Of a stretch of 38,710 nucleotides of DNA, positions 20,001 to 26,222 are shown piece after piece. Positions within the stretch are counted from its first letter, which is position 1. Each line of letters opens with the position of its first letter. The position numbers and the translations under genes were made by a program. Source of the DNA: Planctomycetota bacterium (lineage in GTDB: Bacteria; Planctomycetota; Planctomycetia; Pirellulales; Pirellulaceae); contig CAUJKA010000266.1 of assembly GCA_963204965.1 (NCBI GenBank), forward strand, positions 1-38,710. Reading direction: 5' to 3'. The notes below the pieces were generated by a model. The model saw nothing but the letters and a program-made list of their open reading frames with translations, ran no database searches and was not told where the DNA came from.

Positions 20001-20310
20001 TTGGAAGCGAGCTCAAGCTGCCAAGCGATGTTACAGCGAGCTACCCTTTGAGACCACTGAGCTCGACCAAGACGGCAAGCCATTACTCATCCGCGGCGTC
20101 ATCGACTTAATCTTCGAAGAGCCCGATGGATGGATCATCGTCGACTACAAGACTGACGACATCCAAGCCACTCAACTTTCCGCCGTTCTCGAAGAGTACC
20201 GCGGCCAACTCACCCAATACTCCCGCATCTGGACCGCCATCACCTCTCTCCCTATAAAATCCACCGGCCTCTACTTCACACGCTTGAATCAGTACGTTAG
20301 CGCTTCGTGA
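17020..20310 (+). CDS. addA: AddA-like UvrD-family helicase-nuclease
   Basis: This 1096-residue ATP-dependent helicase/exonuclease is the motor subunit of an AddAB complex. It has the Walker A motif AAAGTGKT (residues 25-32), AAVTFTRKAAAELKER (motif Ia region), VDEFQDTDP (Asp365/Glu366, Walker B), VGDPKQSIYRFR (motif III), VRLMNLHKAKGLE (motif V) and LYVATTRA (motif VI). The C-terminal nuclease contains GVIDLIF (Asp1029) and VDYKTDD (Asp1042, Lys1044). The ATG at 17020 gives a complete N-terminus. The addB-like gene lies upstream on the same strand across the palindromic block. A decayed copy of the last roughly 83 bp of this gene occurs at 21731-21815. Confidence 0.92.
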   Translation: MSEIQDDNTRRRIPSELNKNFIVEAAAGTGKTTSLVNRMVALIETGTCRIDELAAVTFTRKAAAELKERFQAALHKRAKAIEVSEIEASQVESGNRLRLASDKVNLAFVGTIHSFCAALLRERPIEFNVDPTFRELDEKEDGLLREHAWQENIADLIASKDPLLDQLRDLKIDRAQLKNCFSRFIEHRDIDHWPTNLPDDINLEKLQRATKDYIRDIKELLKTFPKELDDLVNRYWDIARASQRGFRTLGDFFSLLERFSSKKKGTQREWAKVPGGSKELCKDHNSRWEEFRTTFAEPGMTYWTRYRYKFVVEFLRRAVSVYERLKQINGGLDFQDLLLKVATGLKNSPQLRTYFQSKYRNVLVDEFQDTDPLQAQMMFYLTSADTTQCDWTQCVPKTGSLFLVGDPKQSIYRFRRGDILIYNQVKEIICRNGGEVLPLVKNFRSRTELREWNNTVYREKFGSRTTAYSPAAEDMVQGRKDDALSESIAKPFCGTYRLEIPTDLLVAEARDFEAEAIAKFIRHAIDSGLEVPRTVKELASGLRTQVQPRDFLIIPWGKKGMNAYTEALERYGVPYQVSGGNPLASNPQLATLIDCLRAIEDPTNPVHYLSMLRNYFGFSDRELYLLKQADGSFNYNHPIPEALVPEAFGSDLGDHFQAVANRFQKYAIWMRSLSYATAVLQIATDLGLISAAASTDEGNMQAGGLLKVIEWLRSQSLDFDSARDLIEFLDEVLNSEDVEACPALPPTGNVVRLMNLHKAKGLEAPIVFLADTSRRYRGKVVCHIDRTSGTPSGFMGISAEVKKKEFTITKEVATPENWSTLQDEEQRFIDAEHDRLLYVATTRAACANIISVGKEGSNWTGLHPYLGNAPALPIPEDSNVSTAVELREVEFKEVACISPDIIQAKWDASLIPSYGVTSAKTLGLKGSSRVDRDGSGEYGHEWGTAVHELLEVCHKTPTADLLPTATRLARENSIRTDRIPELITTVESVLSSDIWKRAQAAKRCYSELPFETTELDQDGKPLLIRGVIDLIFEEPDGWIIVDYKTDDIQATQLSAVLEEYRGQLTQYSRIWTAITSLPIKSTGLYFTRLNQYVSAS

Positions 20311-20312
20311 AC

Positions 20313-20399
20313 GGTACGCGGGCGTCTCGCCCGCAACTTATATATCCCTCGCTAACGCAGCGGGTTGTGAGTGCGGTACGCGGGCGTCTCGCCCACAAC
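20313..20399. repeat. Palindromic repeat cluster after addA
   Basis: Two copies of the GCGGGCGTCTCGCCCGC family (20313-20336 and 20373-20399) flank a 23-bp unit at 20345-20367. That unit recurs base for base at 24857-24879 inside the AHSA1-type gene. The cluster begins 3 bp after the addA stop. Confidence 0.85.
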
Positions 20400-20859
20400 A
20401 AAGCGGTGAGGTTAAGAATGGGCCCGCCGAATCTGCTGTATCAACAAAGAACGAAATCAAGTCTCGCGCGAAGCCGCAAAGAGATGTTCTCTAATGACTC
20501 TTTCCATGCCAAAGTGGAATCGTTACTCAGGGCTTCTCGAGGCAGAAGAATAATGTGCTGTATTCATTCTTCTACTCAGCTCGTTTGCCTCGGAAGGTAC
20601 GTTTAATGAACTCTCCCGCGCGCAGAAGCTGACCGTTTAGATGTTTGGCTAATTCGCGGGAGAGTCGCGTGGCGAGTAATGCGAGCCTAAGCGGTGAGGG
20701 CAAAAATACTCCGACCGAAGAGTAGCACGCTGTGTTGTACTTTATGCAGTTCTACCTCAGTGCCTGGGTTTCTTTTCGGAAATCTCGAGACCCGTGCTAC
20801 AACTATCTGCATTCATCTTCATCCTTGGTGCAGTGCGTGAAAACGCATGGGAGAACCTA
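20400..20859. other. Intergenic region without a supported gene
   Basis: These 460 bp hold short open frames with no recognisable product. Around 20620-20700 there are GC-rich inverted pieces (CGCGGGAGAGTCGCG) that look like another dispersed planctomycete repeat. No terminator with a T-run was found. Confidence 0.5.
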
Positions 20860-20917
20860 AAATCCCGTTGGAAACGGGAGCGACTTTTAATTGTCGCTCG
20901 CGTTTCCAACGGGATTT
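20860..20917. repeat. Long near-perfect inverted repeat
   Basis: Arms 20860-20884 and 20893-20917 pair over 25 bp with one mismatch around an 8-base AT-rich loop. It lies 15 bp from the P-type ATPase scrap and could be a strong hairpin terminator or a remnant of a mobile repeat. Confidence 0.8.
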
Positions 20918-20931
20918 CTTCGTATTTCTAC

Positions 20932-21027
20932 TTAGATGGCTATATCAGTGCCGGTTCCAATTGCTACTCCAACATCTGCTTGAAGCAAGGCGGGAGCATC
21001 ATTGATTCCATCACCTATCATCGCCAC
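20932..21027 (-). pseudogene. Remnant of a metal-transporting P-type ATPase
   Basis: About 31 codons read [20 protein letters not shown] followed by [11 protein letters not shown] and a stop. GDGINDAP is the hinge motif of P-type ATPase phosphorylation domains, and the GTGTDIAI tail fits the copper/zinc P1B class. Everything before and after (ATP-binding core, final helices, phosphorylation site) is missing, and the upstream residues do not match the family. It is a dead fragment, presumably left by a deletion or rearrangement. Confidence 0.82.
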
Positions 21028-21112
21028 ACGTAGTGCTGCTGGTGGTGCACCCGAACTCACTCCTTGCGTTGAGCCCAACTGTAGCGACGGTAGAATCTGT
21101 CCGAGAGGTTGA

Positions 21113-21679
21113 CTAGGCTTCATTCGTGGGCAGCTCATACCAGTAAGCATTACCGACCTTCTTAGACTTAATTTCACCCGACTCGCGTTTGTGGGCCAGG
21201 TCGCAGGTGGAGAGCTTCAAAGCCTTGCGAGCTTCGGCGCTGCGAACCCACCTTGATTTCAGTTCTTCCTGAGCCGGTTCATTTGCCGTCGAAGGCTGCT
21301 TATCGTTTGTTTCATTGAAACGCGGCACGACGAACTCCTCCCAAAAGCTCTTGCGTCCGATGCGTGACCGATCGTCATCGCCCAGAGCGATCCACTGCTC
21401 GGATCTTGATTTGCTCTCCGCAACGTCGAAGCCTTGAAAGTCATCGGCGACGAATAGCCATTTGTGATGATAGATATACGGATCAGTGGGCGTCGTTCGA
21501 CGTTGTACCTGCCCGGACGCGTTAACTACGACGATAGCCGTTATCACCGGTTCATGCTCGACGTCAAACCCCGGACAGTGGATAAAGGAAACCGAGTCAT
21601 TCCGCTGGTTGAGCTTAACAACACTGTACTCATAGTGCTCAGGCAGATGACGTTTAGCCCATTCGACCGTTTTTCCCAA
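21113..21679 (-). CDS. Unknown protein, probably 5'-truncated
   Basis: The open frame gives 188 residues from a TTG at 21679, but the frame continues upstream with convincing coding sequence (EIGYAVYVHRDYEDR) to about 21730 and no ATG/GTG/TTG there. The true start is probably lost where the addA tail copy begins. The N-terminal part ([28 protein letters not shown]) belongs to no family I can name. The last 45 residues ([19 protein letters not shown], then [11 protein letters not shown]) look like a helix-turn-helix of the excisionase/MerR type. A DNA-binding role is only a guess. Confidence 0.5.
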   Translation of the reverse strand: MGKTVEWAKRHLPEHYEYSVVKLNQRNDSVSFIHCPGFDVEHEPVITAIVVVNASGQVQRRTTPTDPYIYHHKWLFVADDFQGFDVAESKSRSEQWIALGDDDRSRIGRKSFWEEFVVPRFNETNDKQPSTANEPAQEELKSRWVRSAEARKALKLSTCDLAHKRESGEIKSKKVGNAYWYELPTNEA

Positions 21680-21730
21680 TCGATCTTCATAGTCGCGATG
21701 AACGTAAACAGCATAGCCGATTTCTTTTCC

Positions 21731-21815
21731 TACTCCCGCATCCGGACCGCCAGCAAATCCCGCCCCGTAAAAAGTCCACCGTCCACTACTGCATGTGATT
21801 GAATCAGTACGTTAG
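21731..21815 (+). pseudogene. Decayed second copy of the addA 3' end
   Basis: This stretch aligns with 20218-20300, the end of addA. The first 22 bases match with one mismatch, the middle is diverged, and the last 17 bases (encoding LNQYVS in addA) are identical. Translated, it reads YSRIRTA, then after a shift STVHYCM-stop-LNQYVS, against YSRIWTA and STGLYFTRLNQYVS in addA. It has a stop codon and a frameshift and cannot be functional. Confidence 0.72.
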
Positions 21816-22134
21816 TGTGTTTCTTGAGTGGACTTCCGTTCTTTTGATGCACGGTCTGCGCCCTGCATAGTCCCACCGTACTTCTAGTAACTTTTCGAGC
21901 ATTGCTCGACAATAACACGGTTGTTGACTTGACTGTGAGGGTCAATCGCATTTGTGTTGTCTTGTGATCGGCGGAATTTTCTAGCGTAAGCCCTTTTAGT
22001 AATTGATCGAATTCCACGACGTAATCAGCGCGAAGTGGTCGGCAAAGTGGTCAGTTAGAATTGAATACGAGCTTTCAATACCGCGGGTCCTTTAAACTTG
22101 ATTTCACTGGAACATGATAAGGTGGTAGTCTCAT
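21816..22134. other. Intergenic region, nothing recognised
   Basis: About 320 bp between the addA tail copy and the HIT remnant. I see only short chance frames and no motif, hairpin or repeat that I can support. Confidence 0.45.
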
Positions 22135-22341
22135 TCAGAGGTTGACGACCACGTTCCTAAGCGACTCGACCTCGTCTTGCGTGGCTTCAAACCATGTTTC
22201 AACTAAACGCTTCGTGATTACTAAACTGTGGCCATGACTAACGGGGTATTGATCCACGATCGCAAACGTTAGATCATTTGAAAGAATCCAAATGGATTCG
22301 GGGATTTGCAGAAACGGACTTTTAGGCATTCTTCTTGGCAA
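22135..22341 (-). pseudogene. Truncated HIT-family hydrolase
   Basis: The 68 residues, including SPFLQIPESIWI, FAIVDQYPVSHGHSLVITKR and ETWFEATQDE, match the N-terminal half of HIT (histidine triad) proteins, normally around 110-140 residues. The frame ends at VVVNL before the HxHxH catalytic triad, and the following sequence does not restore it. The active site is absent, so this is treated as a remnant. HIT proteins hydrolyse or transfer nucleotides. Confidence 0.75.
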
Positions 22342-22448
22342 CTGATGTTAACGAAGGCTGCAAGATTGGTTGCGTTCATTATAGCACCTCCGCTTTATGA
22401 CTCGCCACGCCACATCGCATCGTATACATCAATATTCTGGCTGTTAAT

Positions 22449-23559
22449 GTGCTTTGGGTTCGCAATAATATCAATGAAATACAACACTTGACGTGGGCGG
22501 AAGTCGATGCGAAAGGGAAAGCTGTGGTGCGGGATAAGTATGCTGCGAGGAAGAGTGGGAATTGGTTTGAGCAAGTTTTCGGTTTTAGGGAGTCGGGTCG
22601 CGATAAGGTGCATCGGCAGCTTAGGGTGGATGGCGATAGATTGCGTTCTCTCGATACGGGCGAAGAGTGGTTCGCGGGGCGGTTGGAGGTGGTTTCGTTG
22701 GCTGAGCTGCGAGGGCGAGCTCAGGAATTGAGTGAGGCAACGCGAGGAAGGCTAAAGCTGTCCGAAGTCGTTTCTGAAGCGCAGACTCTGCATAAAGAGG
22801 CCGCGAACGCGGGAGCGTTGTTTCAAGTTGCGTCGCAGTTCAACTTGCTCGAAATGACCTCGCCGGATGTCACGCCTGATGAAGGCCTGACAATCTACGC
22901 AAACGATCCAACTCAGGGCCCGGCCTGTGCAATTGCGTGTGCTGCGGGAACGGTGTTTCGTAATTACTTTGTTCCAATCGCTGGTCAGCTTGGACAAACT
23001 GCGGCTAAGCAAATTGATTGTCTTGACGATATCGGCTCTGCACTGGGAAATGGTCCATCGCCGACTTTGGCGGATGAGCAACGGTTACGCTCTGCCAACC
23101 AAACGCGGTCTTCAAGAGGTTGACAATAAGTTGCAGTCCCTGTCGAGCGACGAGATCGAAGAACTGAGATCCAAGCTAAAGATCGGCGTTCAGTGGAACA
23201 CGCAAGTAACGCTCGACGGTTGTTCGCACTTGGTCTCTCAGGCCTATTGCTCGGCGCTTCCCATTGGTTACAGCGATTGCCCGAAGAAGCTTTGGGAGAG
23301 ATTCGCTCGACTGGTTCTGGAAGCTTCGTACGAGGCTACGTTTGCTGCGGCGGTGATTAATAAGGCTAACACGGGTAATGGATTGCTGTACCTGACTTTG
23401 ATTGGTGGTGGAGTTTTTCAAAATGATCAGTCATGGATTTTAGATGCGATCCGTCGAGCTTGTGAGGTTTATCGGGAAGCGGAGTTGGATGTTCGGATTG
23501 TGAGTTATCGGAGAGCGAGTGAGGAGGTTAGGAAGTTGGTTGGTGAGGTTGAGGGGTAA
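22449..23559 (+). pseudogene. Macro-domain-like protein gene broken by a frameshift
   Basis: Two overlapping frames make one protein of about 370 residues. The first (22449 to about 23065) contains LTWAEVD, GNWFEQVFGFRES, GLTIYANDP and VFRNYFVPI; the second (about 23065-23559) contains LWRMSNGYALP, GVQWNTQVTL, VSQAYCSALPIGYS, FARLVLEASYEATF and LTLIGGGVFQND. The last motif and what follows resemble macro-domain folds that bind ADP-ribose; this is from memory and uncertain. Frame 0 changes to frame 1 between about 23040 and 23070, equal to one inserted base near CTTTGG at 23065-23070. The first frame ends out of register at 23123. No ATG with a ribosome-binding site is visible; TTG near 22488 or GTG at 22449 are the options. 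Confidence 0.68.
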
Positions 23560-23587
23560 TGAGGCTGAGATCGAGCCTAAGATCAAG

Positions 23588-23687
23588 CCCCTCACCCCCG
23601 GCCCCACTCCCCGAAGCGGGGCGAGGGGAGAGAAGACAGTAAAGCAGCGAGCCTTATACCCGAAGCGGGGCGAGGGGAGGGAAGACA
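23588..23687. repeat. GC-rich dispersed repeat family B, two copies
   Basis: A full copy at 23588-23637 and a shorter one at 23659-23687 share the core CCCGAAGCGGGGCGAGGGGAG followed by GAAGAC. The CTCCCCGAAGCGGGG part is a short hairpin. Further copies lie at 24303-24400 and 25481-25583. Confidence 0.85.
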
Positions 23688-23796
23688 TGAGTGGCACTGC
23701 GAATGAAGAAACAGCAACGATGCGAGCGAAATTTCTGGGAGGAGTCTGTCGATTTGGAGTCTGGGTATACGACTAGAGCTTGATGGGCTCAGTTTT

Positions 23797-23827
23797 GTAG
23801 GGTGCGGTTGAGGCACGAAACCCACCA
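23797..23827 (+). repeat. Dispersed repeat family A, reverse-orientation copy
   Basis: This 31-bp unit starts GTAGGGTGCGG and ends ACGAAACCCACC. Six more copies in the opposite orientation occur at 24455, 24502, 25610, 25660, 27232 and 27276. This copy lies upstream of the NTF2-like gene. Confidence 0.85.
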
Positions 23828-23897
23828 AGCGAATAGAATTCTGAGGCCGAGCTGTTGGGCTCGCGAAGAAAAAACACTTTCGAAAGTACCGATCGAC

Positions 23898-24302
23898 ATG
23901 AAACCTGACTTCGATGAGGCGTTGCAGGCTCACTTTGAGGCTATTGAAAAACGAGATATTCAGGCCTTTAAGTCGCATTTGACGCAAGGTGATACACTCT
24001 ACACTGTCGTTCAGAATGGGCATGCTTTCACAACGCCATCTGAAACGATCAAGATTCACGAGCAATGGTTTAACGATCCCAATTGGACTTGGAAGGGAAG
24101 GGTGGTTCACAAAGTCGTTGGCGAAGATATGGCTATGGCTCTGATCAAATACTCGTACCAGCCTAACAAAGAGACAGCCGCATTTGAGACGTGGCTCGTG
24201 TATGTCTTTCAGTTGCAAGAGGGCTCATGGCGTATAGTGCATGATCAAAATACGGCTTTGGATTTCCATGCGTTTGCGAGAGCGATTGGAATGGCGAAAT
24301 AG
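23898..24302 (+). CDS. NTF2-like (SnoaL/DUF4440-type) protein
   Basis: The 134-residue product begins at ATG 23898. It has an N-terminal helix pair with FDEALQAHFEAIEKRDIQAF, then strands ending in GSWRIVHDQNTAL. This is the pattern of the SnoaL/ketosteroid-isomerase-like NTF2 superfamily, in which a helical start is followed by a curved sheet around a small-molecule pocket. Earlier in-frame codons to 23802 run through repeat family A and are not credible coding sequence. No clear ribosome-binding site is visible. The substrate cannot be told from sequence. It stands alone between two repeat clusters. Confidence 0.8.
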   Translation: MKPDFDEALQAHFEAIEKRDIQAFKSHLTQGDTLYTVVQNGHAFTTPSETIKIHEQWFNDPNWTWKGRVVHKVVGEDMAMALIKYSYQPNKETAAFETWLVYVFQLQEGSWRIVHDQNTALDFHAFARAIGMAK

Positions 24303-24400
24303 CCCCCTCACCCCCGGCCCCTTTCCTAGGAGCGGGGCGAGGGGAGAGAAGACAACAAAGCAGCGGCGCCTTTCCTAGGAGCGGGGCGAGGGGAGAGAAG
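24303..24400. repeat. Dispersed repeat family B, two copies
   Basis: Copies at 24303-24353 and about 24367-24400 start immediately after the stop of the NTF2-like gene. In both, the hairpin reads TTTCCTAGGAGCGGGG instead of CTCCCCGAAGCGGGG. Confidence 0.85.
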
Positions 24401-24454
24401 AGATCAGGGGCTTATCGATGCCTCAACGGCAACCTACAAACTACAAATGAGATT

Positions 24455-24533
24455 GGTGGGTTTCGTACCTCAACCACACCCTACAAAACACAAATGAGAT
24501 CGGTGAGTTTCGTTCCTCAACCGCACCCTCCAC
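24455..24533 (-). repeat. Dispersed repeat family A, two copies
   Basis: Units at 24455-24487 and 24502-24533 share GGTGGGTTTCGTACCTCAAC or close variants. They lie just upstream of the AHSA1-type gene, so any promoter for it is between or inside them. Confidence 0.85.
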
Positions 24534-24560
24534 TAGAAAACGAAGAGAGATTAATCAGCT

Positions 24561-25016
24561 ATGCAAATCACCGTTGAAACAAAAGTGGCCGCTCCAATCG
24601 ACGTGGTGTGGAATGCTTATACGACTCCAGATGATATCAAGCAATGGAACGCGGCTTCTGACGATTGGCACACAACGGCAGCGACCGTTGATCTGCGAGT
24701 CGGTGGCCAGTTTTCGTCACGCATGGAGGCAAAGGACGGTAGCTTTGGGTTCGACTTTGCCGGCACTTATACTGCTGTTGTTCCGAATAAGCGGTTGGAG
24801 TATTCGTTTGGCGATCGGAAGGCATCGGTTGAATTCGATCAACTGGGGAGCGCCGATCCCTCGCTAACGCAGCGGGTTGGGATTGGCTCTGAGAAAAGTG
24901 TTGTTGTCGTCCGAGTCACGTTTGAGGCAGAAGAAGTGCATTCCGTCGAGCAGCAGCGCGAGGGTTGGCAGGCGATCTTGAATAACTTTGCTCGTCATGT
25001 TGAGCAGAAGAAGTAG
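24561..25016 (+). CDS. SRPBCC / AHSA1-type protein with repeat-encoded insertion
   Basis: This 151-residue protein starts MQITVETKVAAPIDVVWNAY and contains IKQWNAASDDWHT, FAGTYTAVVPNKRLEYSFGDR and REGWQAILNNFARHVE. These are hallmarks of the AHSA1/START-like SRPBCC family, which forms a helix-grip pocket for hydrophobic ligands. Between the strand ending SVEF and the next one (VVVVRVTFEAEE) is an unusually long loop. It contains DPSLTQRVG, encoded by the 23-bp repeat at 24857-24879 that also lies after addA. The insertion keeps the frame, so the gene may still work. The YCII gene follows after 110 bp; AHSA1 and YCII genes are often neighbours. Confidence 0.87.
   Translation: MQITVETKVAAPIDVVWNAYTTPDDIKQWNAASDDWHTTAATVDLRVGGQFSSRMEAKDGSFGFDFAGTYTAVVPNKRLEYSFGDRKASVEFDQLGSADPSLTQRVGIGSEKSVVVVRVTFEAEEVHSVEQQREGWQAILNNFARHVEQKK
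24857..24879 (+). repeat. 23-bp dispersed repeat inside a coding sequence
   Basis: Identical over 23 bp to 20345-20367. It is an imperfect palindrome (CCCTCGCT against AGCGGG) and is read in frame as part of the AHSA1-type protein. Confidence 0.85.
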
Positions 25017-25023
25017 AAGAAGA

Positions 25024-25056
25024 GTGAGCCACAAAGGCACAGAGGACACAGAGAAG
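25024..25056 (+). repeat. GAGCCACAAAGGCACAGAGG-type repeat
   Basis: This purine-rich unit between the AHSA1-type and YCII genes resembles a dispersed repeat I recall from many bacterial genomes. A related form (GGACACGGAAGGCACGGACG) is at 28826-28845. Confidence 0.55.
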
Positions 25057-25126
25057 AGATCAAGAGACTCGACGATCGTGATCGGTTGTCCGTACTGAAG
25101 ATCTGGTTTAGAAGAGGCAACGTTAT

Positions 25127-25468
25127 ATGCCGCGATACCTAATTTCATTTGACGATGGTTCGATGGACCATATTCCCGCCGGAGAGATGGGCGAAGTCGG
25201 TGATGCTGCCCGCGCTGTCGCTCGTGAGGCCAAAGCCGCGGGAGTTTGGATTTTCGGCTGTGGGTTACAGCGTCAGCAAGCAGTTTATGTATTGCCCGAC
25301 GGGACAATCAACAATGGACCATTTCCAGAGACCAAGGCTGTTGTTGGTGGCTTCTCGATTATCGAAGTGGACAATAAACAGGAAGCGATTTATTGGGCCG
25401 AGCGTTTTGCCAAAGCTTGTCGTTGCAAGCAAGAGGTAAGAGAGATAATGTACGATCCGGAGTCGTAG
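25127..25468 (+). CDS. YCII-related domain protein
   Basis: This 113-residue protein has the YCII (DGPF-type) pattern: MPRYLISFDDGS at the start, REAKAAGVWIFGCGL in the middle, then NNGPFPETKAVVGGFSIIEV and EAIYWAERFAK. YCII proteins form ferredoxin-like dimers with a possible His/Asp active site, and the family has no settled function. The DGPF motif reads NGPF here. The ATG at 25127 fits the family start. It is probably linked to the preceding AHSA1-type gene. Repeat family B begins 13 bp after the stop. Confidence 0.86.
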   Translation: MPRYLISFDDGSMDHIPAGEMGEVGDAARAVAREAKAAGVWIFGCGLQRQQAVYVLPDGTINNGPFPETKAVVGGFSIIEVDNKQEAIYWAERFAKACRCKQEVREIMYDPES

Positions 25469-25480
25469 AAAAGAGTTGAG

Positions 25481-25583
25481 CCCCTCACCACCGGCCCCTC
25501 TCCCCGAAGCGGGGCGAGGGGGAGTGAAGACATTAAAGCCAAATCGCTGGTGCGCGTTTGAAGCGGGGCGAGGGGAGTGAAGA
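25481..25583. repeat. Dispersed repeat family B, two copies
   Basis: A full copy at 25481-25532 and a short one at 25558-25583, again as a long-then-short pair, as at 23588 and 24303. The pair structure suggests the unit moves or duplicates as a doublet. Confidence 0.85.
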
Positions 25584-25609
25584 TGTTTAGGGCTTTGGGC
25601 TGTGAGCTT

Positions 25610-25690
25610 GGTGGGTTTCGTTCCTCAACCACACCCTACACGAGCCTGTTCGGAGCATTGTGGGTTTCGTGCCTCAACCCACCCTACATG
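25610..25690 (-). repeat. Dispersed repeat family A, two copies
   Basis: Units at 25610-25640 and 25660-25690. The second overlaps the 3' end of the gamma-glutamylcyclotransferase-like gene and supplies its last codons and TGA stop. Confidence 0.85.
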
Positions 25691-26222
25691 AGGCCGTGGC
25701 GATGATCTGGTTGAGGTATTCTTCGGGCAGTTGATGTGCTCGGCCGCCTTGTAGGATACGGTTTAAGTACTCGGGACTGGGCTTGCCAGACTTAGAGAAG
25801 CTCTCGGGGTTGGCAACGTAGACCATCGCGTCATAGGCTTGGCCGGCCGCGTCATAGACTTGCTTGATGACTCGCTGATAGCCGGCTTCGAAAGTATCGA
25901 GCAGTTCCAAGCCACGAAAGCTGCAGCGGTAGATCACTCCCAGTGCATCTTCATCGGCGGGAACAATGTTTGCGTAATACAGGCCGTTGGTGCTGAGCAT
26001 GCTGAAGTCGACGCGATGCTTGGGTAGCGTTACCATCCGAGGGCCTAGATTGGAAGTCGCCTGCTCGGTAATCTCTGGATCGTTGGCTTGATCGGCAACA
26101 AACTCTGCTCCCAAGCGATTCCGCATCTGCTCCAGTAAGAGGTTGCTTCCGTACGCAAAGTACCAGTGATCCATGGCTGTATTGGTTTTCTCTACGCTAC
26201 CCGCGTTTAGATTCGAGCTCAT
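25674..26222 (-). CDS. Gamma-glutamylcyclotransferase-like (GGCT/AIG2) protein
   Basis: The product has YFAYGSNLLLEQM, the glycine-containing substrate loop of GGCT-fold proteins, and ELLDTFEAGYQRV, which carries the acidic catalytic residue (Glu). Such enzymes cyclise gamma-glutamyl compounds to 5-oxoproline; the exact substrate is unknown. The ATG at 26222 (182 residues) is chosen because it overlaps the upstream stop as TGATG; a later ATG at 26174 matches the family start better and is a fair alternative. The last four codons and the stop come from repeat family A. It is coupled to the transglutaminase-like gene. Confidence 0.86.
   Translation of the reverse strand: MSSNLNAGSVEKTNTAMDHWYFAYGSNLLLEQMRNRLGAEFVADQANDPEITEQATSNLGPRMVTLPKHRVDFSMLSTNGLYYANIVPADEDALGVIYRCSFRGLELLDTFEAGYQRVIKQVYDAAGQAYDAMVYVANPESFSKSGKPSPEYLNRILQGGRAHQLPEEYLNQIIATASCRVG

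Noticed and set aside
20307..20606. A + strand open frame of 99 codons after addA
   Set aside because: It runs through the palindromic repeats and has no recognisable motif.
21730..22017. A - strand open frame of 95 codons
   Set aside because: It overlaps the addA tail copy in antisense and has no family features.
22927..23065. An independent gene start for the second macro-like frame
   Set aside because: The residues before LWRMSNGY do not look coding, and the first frame carries the matching N-terminal part; a frameshift explains both.
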